From Vigna angularis (taxonomy: Eukaryota > Streptophyta > Magnoliopsida > Fabales > Fabaceae), in assembly GCF_016808095.1 (NCBI RefSeq), contig NC_068979.1, positions 16,584,501-16,648,500 on the forward strand: a stretch of 64,000 nucleotides of DNA, given 5' to 3'. Below are positions 57,611-64,000 of the stretch, piece by piece (the stretch's first letter is position 1; the number at the start of each line of letters is the position of its first letter). Both the position numbers and the translations under genes were made by a program. The notes beneath the pieces are model-generated. The model did no database searches. It saw only the letters and a program-made list of their open reading frames with translations, and was not told the DNA's origin.

Positions 57611-58930
57611 GCTAATGCTTTTTTTAAAAAAAAAATAGACATGGCCAAACAAAAGTAGACAATATCCAACACAGAATCACAGAAAACAGATACTCATGAA
57701 ATCATCCAAGCAATTCAAGACATGGTAAAATGATCAATCAGCTCTAGAGATGAATCAAAAGCAACAGAACCTCACATATGCACTATCAGTGTTTCTCTCA
57801 AGTGTCTAGGGTAAACAATGTCAACTCGATGCACTCAAGAAAACAAGCAACAACAGACTTGGCGAGCCTCTAATATCAACACTAAAAACATATGCATGTT
57901 CAAATCAAAAGGTCTTTTATGGATGTAATGGGGCCAAGGATAAGGGAGGATAAATATGGATGAGAAGCTACAAATCGAAAGAAATAGAGGAGCAATGGGG
58001 AACAAGTGTAAACACAGTCAACTCACACCCAAAACCTCTAATTCAATCCTCTTCTTGACTCCATTATTCACATTTTTATTTATTTTTTTCTTATTTTTCT
58101 GTAAATTTTTTTCTTTTCTCATCTTGTCTCTTTTCTTTTCTCTCTTTAGCACACAACTGTAAGAGACAAGATACAAATCATATTTCGAAAAATAAAACAA
58201 GAAGAGGAACCAACTAGCCAATTCATCAGAATCCCCAGGGAGACCACACTTGTTCCCAAGACACTTCCAAAGCTCCAAAATTCCCTAAGGTTAAGGTAAT
58301 CATGGTTTTTCACTTAGGGCTAGTGTATGAGCTTGAAAACAAATAAATGGGGAAAGTATAGGCTCAAAAGGGGTTATCAATGGATTATAACAAGGTAGGC
58401 TTATTTGGCTAGAGAGGCTCAAGAACAAAACTGCCTTCATCACTTCCAAACATGCATATCAATCAAGAATTATCAACAAGAGTCAAGCCAAGGCATATGT
58501 GCAAGCAATCAAGAGACATATCACCCACAAGAAAGAACATAAAGTGGCTCAAATCTCACACAGGGTATTTGTCACAGTCAAATCAACTCTCAAACATCAT
58601 AATCATCTTCCAAGCAGAGAAAAGCAAGGATTTCAAACCAATAAGTATCAATCAAATGAAGGAAAGGATATGTCTACAACCTAAACAAAGTCCAGAAAGT
58701 AAGAGAAACAGGCAAAACTGTACACAAGACACAACAAAAAAAAAATTTAACAAAGAAAACAAAAAGTAACAAAGAAAAATCAGAATCTCCCCCAATAGAC
58801 CACACTTAAACTACACAGTGTCCTCAATGTGTCATAAGCATAACACTAGAAATCAGAACAATGAACAAATCATGGACAAGTGCAATAAAAGTAGGGAAAG
58901 GGGGAGAAGGAAAAAGAAAACTCCCGTAGG
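57611..58930 (-). other. X1 3' internal non-coding region
   Basis: Reverse complement matches 37575-38500 and 63490-64000. Includes a purine/pyrimidine block (AGAGAAAAGAAAAGAGACA on minus) and a GTGTGGTCTATTGGGGGAGA stretch near 58790-58812 that could be the polypurine tract. The small ORFs are not convincing. Confidence 0.6.
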
Positions 58931-60568
58931 TTAGGGTGGAAGCTGCCAGTTTTGGACTATCAGGGAGATGTCTTCCACCACAGGATCCAGCAAGGAAGTT
59001 TTGAGGAAGAACTGCTTTATCCTCCAGATTTGATCAAGCAGGGAAATGTCTTCCACAGCTGGATCTAAGAAGAAGTGATTGTTGATGAGTGGGTTTAGCT
59101 GGTGCCTATTGATTTTCAAGTTTTTGTGAATGTTAGCACCTTTGTTCTCCACTGTGGGTGTTTGCTGATCAAATTGATGTGTACCTCCTACAACATGGTT
59201 AGTGCACTGTGGCTCGAAAGAAATTACATGCAGGGGTATAACACCCAATCCCAATGTAACAGGCTGACCCTTAGATATACCCTCAGAACATGAATCAATT
59301 TCAAATGTAGAAACAATATCAACAACAAGCTCATATTCATGTTCAGTGCATGGAGAACAAACATTCAGATGTGATAACAAAAAGTGATTCTCATCATGCA
59401 AAGAGGGAGAATTAAAAGCATGTTCATCAACAATATAATCATTAACATACCTATCAACAACATAATCATGAATAGCACATTCATCAATAGAATAATCAAT
59501 TTGAGGTATGTTTACCTCCACTTCCCTAAAGATTTGAAAAGTGGTGGAAGATGAAAATGGTCTACCTGGTTCAAAATTGCTGCTTATACCTGCCTGGTCC
59601 TTAAAATCTTTATCAGGATCTATCTCCTCAAGCGCAAGAGTAGGGACATCTAAAGGTGGGAAAGTAGGTGGTGCAGTAGTAATCTCATGCCTATGCTCCC
59701 CATCTCCTATGTGGATGACACTAACATCATCAGGAATTTGAATAGTCTGAAATGGTGTTTCCTCTAAATCTTGAGATTGTTCCTGATTGAGTTGAGTAGC
59801 CATCTCCCCTATCTGATCAGTCAAACTCAGAATGACAGCTTGTGTTTCCTGCTGAAACTCCATGTTCTCTTGCTTGAACTTGAGATTCTGCATGGTCATT
59901 TGCTCCAATAACTCCTTCAATGTAGGCTCAGAAGTAGAAGGTTGAGGAGATATTCGAGCAGGAGCATCATGTTGCTGACTCTGGTATTGCTGGATTGGTG
60001 GAGTCATACAAGCATTCTGAGATGGTGCGTCCTGATATTGCTGTGAAGCATCATACCATCCCAAGCTAGGATCATTCCACCCAGGATCGTTGTTGTAACC
60101 ATATTGCACAGGGGAGAATTTGCTCAGAAACTGATGCTCAAGATCTTCCCAACTGGTAACGGATCCTGGAGGAAGACAATATTCCCAATCTTTCGCTGCT
60201 CCTTGTAATGAGTGTGAAAATGATCTTATGAAAATGTGATCATCCGGGACATCTAGAGGTTTCATTGCAGAGCAAATGAGATAGAACTTCTCCAAATGTT
60301 TATGTGGGCATTCACCTACAAAACCATGAAACTAGGGCAGCAAATGTATCAATCCAATGTTGAAAACGCAACAAATATCCTCCTCATCAAGTGGAACCGG
60401 CTTCCAAGGAGCACTCTCAGGAGTTAGAGGATGAGTCATATTATTCTCAACATAGAAATCAGCAGAATATACAAGAGGACTGTACTCAAAGTTAGATGCA
60501 GAAGGAGAATGATAATGATAGGCACAAGTAGAAGAAGCAGTATTCACATAATCAAAATAGGTAGACAT
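58931..60568 (-). pseudogene. gag: X1 gag
   Basis: ATG at 60568 (MSTYFDYVNTASS). One in-frame stop near 60330 (HLLP-stop-FHGFVGECPHKHLEKF), then 454 open codons to the stop at 58931. The capsid-like core is EKFYLICSAMKPLDVPDDHIF, FSHSLQGAAKDWEYCLPPGSV, TSWEDLEHQFLSKFSP, which fits Ty3/gypsy Gag of the Athila/Tat side. A Gln-rich region with a coiled-coil-like stretch (LLEQMTMQNLKFKQENMEFQ) follows, then an acidic low-similarity tail. No zinc knuckle is visible. Apart from the single stop it is well preserved. Confidence 0.8.
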
Positions 60569-60752
60569 GGTGAAAGAAGGGGGAAGGTAGAAAGGAAATG
60601 CTAAAAATTACGAAACAAACAAAACTCAACACAATTAAACATGCGACACGCACACACAATAACACACACACAAAACAAAACATCACACTCACAACATAAG
60701 ACAAAACAAAACACACACTAACACAACAAAAGACCTAAGACCGAACCGTTGG

Positions 60753-60770
60753 TCCCCGACAACGGTGCCA
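60753..60770 (-). other. X1 primer-binding site, tRNA-Asp type
   Basis: The minus strand reads TGGCACCGTTGTCGGGGA, two mismatches from the Athila tRNA-Asp site, five bases from the LTR end. Confidence 0.8.
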
Positions 60771-60775
60771 AAATT

Positions 60776-62120
60776 TGATGCGGCTATCGCGGCCCATCAA
60801 ATTTGATGTGCATTAAGAATGCAGTATAGTGCTAGGAAGTGACTCCTAGGTCGTCTCTCAAGGACCAAATGTGGTTCGAGTCTTAGGTCAAACACGTAGG
60901 GGGGGGGAGTTTTCAAAGTGTTTTTGTGATTAGAAGTGAACTAAATTAAAACTAGAAATTAAATACAACCGAATATAAATGAAAGCATTAAAATGGAAAC
61001 TACAAAAGATAAATATCCAAATACAATTCAAGCGGTAAAAATGTAACTCTTGAGCTAAAACATTAAATGCACAATATTGTCATCTACCCTACACATTCAC
61101 CACCAAAAAGAAGAAAATCATTTCAACATATAATATAAAATATTTTAAGGTAAAAGAAATAAAAGAAAATAAAACTTCTCTACCATTAACCGTGACCCAT
61201 TCATCTACTAAAAGAATTTGAAATTGCAAATGCTTCTAAAAGAAAAATCATTTGTAGGCGTGACATGTTTTCTTTGGTTTCATTCAAAGAAAAAAAAATA
61301 AAAATGGGATACGTTACCCTCTTCCAACATGTCCTTCCAACATACATCTCCACTTCATTCTCCAAAGAAAACATGTGCTTTCTAGCAACCGTACTCCTAC
61401 CACTTTTTGTCTTTTTCCCTTACTGCCAGCGTGTCCAGTGAAGCCTCCCTCTTTGCTAGAAGCTACTCGTGTCTCAAGTGTGGGCCGCTGCTGGACCGTG
61501 GTGAAGCCCTTCGTGTCAAGCTGCTGGATGCGTGAAGATGTTGGACCGTGGCTTCACTCTGCTGGACGTGCATCAGCTGTTGGACCGAGTGCACCCACTC
61601 AACGTGCACACCAATTTCCTACAAGCGTGGGCTGTGACACTTGCATTCAAAGACGTGGCAACACCTCCTATTGGTTTTCTTCCAACGTGCACATCCTCTC
61701 CATGCGTAGCTTGCTGGACCGAAAGTGCCTCTTCATCCAATTGCTGTTTGCTTCCATTTTAATTCTTGTTGCACCGCCCTTTTCTCTAAACACACCACTT
61801 GAAATCCTCTTCTCCAAGCCCAAAACAAAATCAGCTACTCCGTGTGCACTCTCATAATTAAATCTCACACCTCCTCTCTCATTTTAGCTTAAAATATAAT
61901 TGATGTGACCTTTCTTTTCCCAAAATATTATCCAACAATTTCCCTACAATTAATAATGCAAATAATTAGTCTCAGTTAATTCAAATTAATTAAAACAAGA
62001 ATTTATGATCAATTTAAGCATAATTAACATAAATAGGGAAATACTGAACAATTAAACACAATTCCCTAACTAAATCTAGCACAATAAGCTAAGTGAAATC
62101 AAGAAAATATTGACTCATCA
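60776..62120 (-). repeat. X1 5' LTR (1345 bp)
   Basis: Minus strand TGATGAGTCAATATTTTCTTG... to ...CGATAGCCGCATCA. Contains G run near 60900 and several CTG(C/T)TGGACCG repeats between 61480 and 61725. The ORFs 61375-61857 lie wholly within the LTR and are not considered genes. Confidence 0.88.
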
Positions 62121-63264
62121 AGGTCAAATTTCGAATTTGCCATCGATTTTACTAGTAGTTAACTTTGTTTCTAGCTTTCATTAGTTGTTTGAAACTTGTA
62201 GGAATCATATTAGTTAGTTTTTAATTGGTGTTTGTAGGAGTACTTAGTGTTATGTCCTGTTTTTGTTGATTTCATCCAATTTCTTAGATTTATATAGTTA
62301 GATTTTATATTTTCACCCTTATGATGCAAATATGAGTTTAGTTAAGTGATTTTAAAGTCGTGTGCATAGTTACTTTGTTATTAGATATCTCTTTTGTATT
62401 TAGTTTCATAATAAAGGTATAAGAGTGACTTCCTTCCGAACCAATCCCTATGGAGGTAGCTTTCTTAATTAAATTCCTTGGTACTTTTCCTTGAGCTTGT
62501 TGAGACTTTACATTTATTCTAATTTCTACTGATGAATACTTGACATAGGTGGGGATGCATTAGAATCTCTGGTGCTACATGCTTTTGGAATATCTTCATA
62601 TATGTTGTATTTTATACCACGTCTTATCTAAGCTCAACTCATTGTTTAAAATCTGATATTAACAAGAATTATAGGATCTTTTTGCTCTTTGATCTGTTCA
62701 GTAGCATTAGTCTAGGCATAAGCTAGTTTTTGTATTTTTAGTTTCAAGTTTGTAAATACCTGTAATCATAACTTAGTTAAATGAATTTGAAATTTCCTAG
62801 TTGTTGTTTAGTTCATTATAGGAGTATTAGGTTTGTTCTGATTTTCTATGTTCATTCTAATTGATAGTTAGTAGATTAGTTTTAAACTTCAGCTTTGCAT
62901 AGTGGATTTTTGTATAGTATTTGTTTGTATTGTTTTTAAGCTTTCTACATTAATTTTTACCAACTCGAACTTGTTGAGATAGCTTCTGTTACATTTCCCT
63001 TGGTTTTGTATGTCATAATTCTTCATAACTTTTAAATACACGTACTTTTAGTGGAGATTTTAGTGAATGGGTCAAATTTCGAATCTGTCATCAATTTTAC
63101 TAGTTAACCTTGTTTCTAGCTTTCATTAGTTATTTGAAACTTGTAGGAATCAGGTTAGTTAGTTTTTAATCGGTGTTTGTAGAAGTACTTAGTGTTATGT
63201 CCTGTTTTTGTTGATTTCATCCAATTTCTTACATTTATATAGCTAGATTTTATATTTTCACCCT

Positions 63265-63569
63265 TAATAAGTCCTTATTTCTTGAACTATATTTAGTTTA
63301 TTGCACTTAAATAAACCAGGGAATTGTGTTTAATTGTCTGTTATTTCCCCGTTTTCCGAATTCTGCTTAATTTGGTCAGAAATTCGTAATTGTGCTAATT
63401 TGGGTTTTCTAAGCTGATTAAGTGCATTTCTAGTTGTAGGGAAGTTGTGGAAACATCATCTGGAGCATTGGGATATGGCGTGACACACTCAAAGGCTCAA
63501 CATATATGTGTATCTTGTATTTTACAGTTTTGTTTTGAAAAGAGAGAAAAGAAAAGAGACAGGATAAAA

Positions 63570-63601
<32 letters not shown>

Positions 63602-64000
63602 ACAAATGAATGAAAAGAAAAATGTGAATAATGGAGTCAAGAAGAGGATTGAATTAGAGGTTTGGGTGTGATTTTACTGTGTTTACACTTGTTCCCCATT
63701 GCTCCTCTATTTCTTTTGGTTTGTAGCTTGTCATCCATATTTTATCCTCCCTTATCCTTGACCCCATTACAACTAAGAAAAGACCTTTTGATTTGAACAT
63801 GCATATGTTTTGAGTGTTGATATTAGAGGCTTGCCAAGTTTGTTGTTGTTTGCTTTCTTGAGTGCATTGAGTTGAAATTCTTTACCTTATACACTTGAGA
63901 GAAACACTAATAGTGCATCTGTGAGGTTTTGTTACTTTTGATTCACCTCTTGAGCTGATTGATCATTTTGCCATGTCTTGAATTGCTTGGATGATTTCAT
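63265..64000 (+). mobile_element. Family-X copy X3, rearranged, runs off window
   Basis: 63265-63450 resembles a diverged X LTR start (TAATAAGTCCTTATTTCTTGA, AGGGAATTGTGTTTAATTGTC-like). From about 63480 it is X internal 3' region in + orientation, matching 37820-38340. So an internal deletion has fused LTR and 3' region. No gene. Confidence 0.6.

Larger units (their letters stand above)
56855..62120 (-). mobile_element. Complete gag-only element X1 (family X), TSD AGGTC
   Basis: AGGTC at 56850-56854 and 62121-62125. Right end is a full 5' LTR; left end is a 3' LTR lacking its U3 start. A tRNA-Asp-type primer site and a gag ORF are present; there is no protease, RT or integrase. Copy 2 of the surrounding unit shows the empty site (TTTTAGTGAATGGGTCAAAT, near 63059). 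A large-retrotransposon-derivative-like non-autonomous element, probably Athila-related by primer site and Gag pattern. Confidence 0.88.
56490..63264. repeat. Duplicated ~0.95 kb unit, copy 1 split by X1
   Basis: Copy 1 is 56490-56854 plus 62126-62710; copy 2 is 62711-63264 (cut by another X copy). Shared landmarks include TAGGCATAAGCTAGTTTTTG, GTAATTACCTGTAGTCATAA (or AAATACCTGTAATC) and CAAATTTCGAATTTGCC. Non-coding AT-rich; nature unknown. Confidence 0.7.

Noticed and set aside
61375..61857. 160-codon ORF with Cys/Trp-rich sequence
   Set aside because: Entirely within the X1 5' LTR, caused by repeated CTGCTGGACCG-like units.

Overview
This window is repeat DNA from a plant nuclear genome, with no intact host gene that I can defend. 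It is a stack of LTR retrotransposons and DNA-transposon remnants. The mix (a CRM-type centromeric chromovirus, many Athila-like Ty3/gypsy elements with tRNA-Asp primer sites, CACTA elements, one Ty1/copia copy) indicates a pericentromeric or centromere-proximal block. Papilionoid legume (Vigna/Phaseolus-like) is my best guess for the organism, but that is inference.

Layout. 1-3498: 3' part of a CRM element (pol plus 3' LTR) lying in a CACTA element whose Ulp1-protease gene and 3' end run to 5342. 5343-28760: an Athila-like host element on the + strand (here 'A0'): gag-PR remnant, a pair of hairpin motifs, ORF3, 3' UTR and 3' LTR. It is interrupted by a solo LTR of a second family X (6012-7738, TSD AAGAT), by the pol-bearing minus-strand Athila 'A1' (11343-18494) and by the complete minus-strand 'A2' (19228-28162, TSD TTAGG). 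28761-48224: a minus-strand Athila 'A4'. It is interrupted by a Tat/Ogre-like solo LTR (30437-34181, TSD TCCTC) that itself holds a solo Athila LTR (32791-34092, TSD CCTGT), by another solo Athila LTR (35853-37182, TSD ATCAT), and by a family-X copy 'X2' holding the complete gag-only Athila 'A3' (39278-45969). 48225-51258: an Athila LTR stub, a CACTA remnant, and a complete non-autonomous CACTA (49480-51258, TSD ACA) that has picked up pieces of an E3-ligase-like and a bHLH-like gene. 51741-55270: a 5'-truncated Ty1/copia element. 55584-56489: a legume-type dispersed repeat with a coding-like fragment, and an LTR remnant. 56490-64000: a duplicated ~0.95 kb unit whose first copy holds a complete gag-only X element (56855-62120, TSD AGGTC), followed by the start of another X copy.

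How the parts relate. The Athila-like copies share LTRs, primer site, gag and 3' UTR but split the remaining gene content. A1 carries RT-RNase H-integrase and no ORF3. A0, A2 and A4 carry ORF3 (a plant-transposon-protein-like ORF with its own conserved leader, TATA-like box and intron), and A0 and A2, where the region survives, have no RT or integrase. A3 has gag only. This looks like one or more non-autonomous groups living on an autonomous partner. All coding copies here are damaged by in-frame stops, frameshifts or deletions, so none looks autonomous today. Coordinates of terminal repeats were read by eye; LTR similarity was judged qualitatively, not computed.
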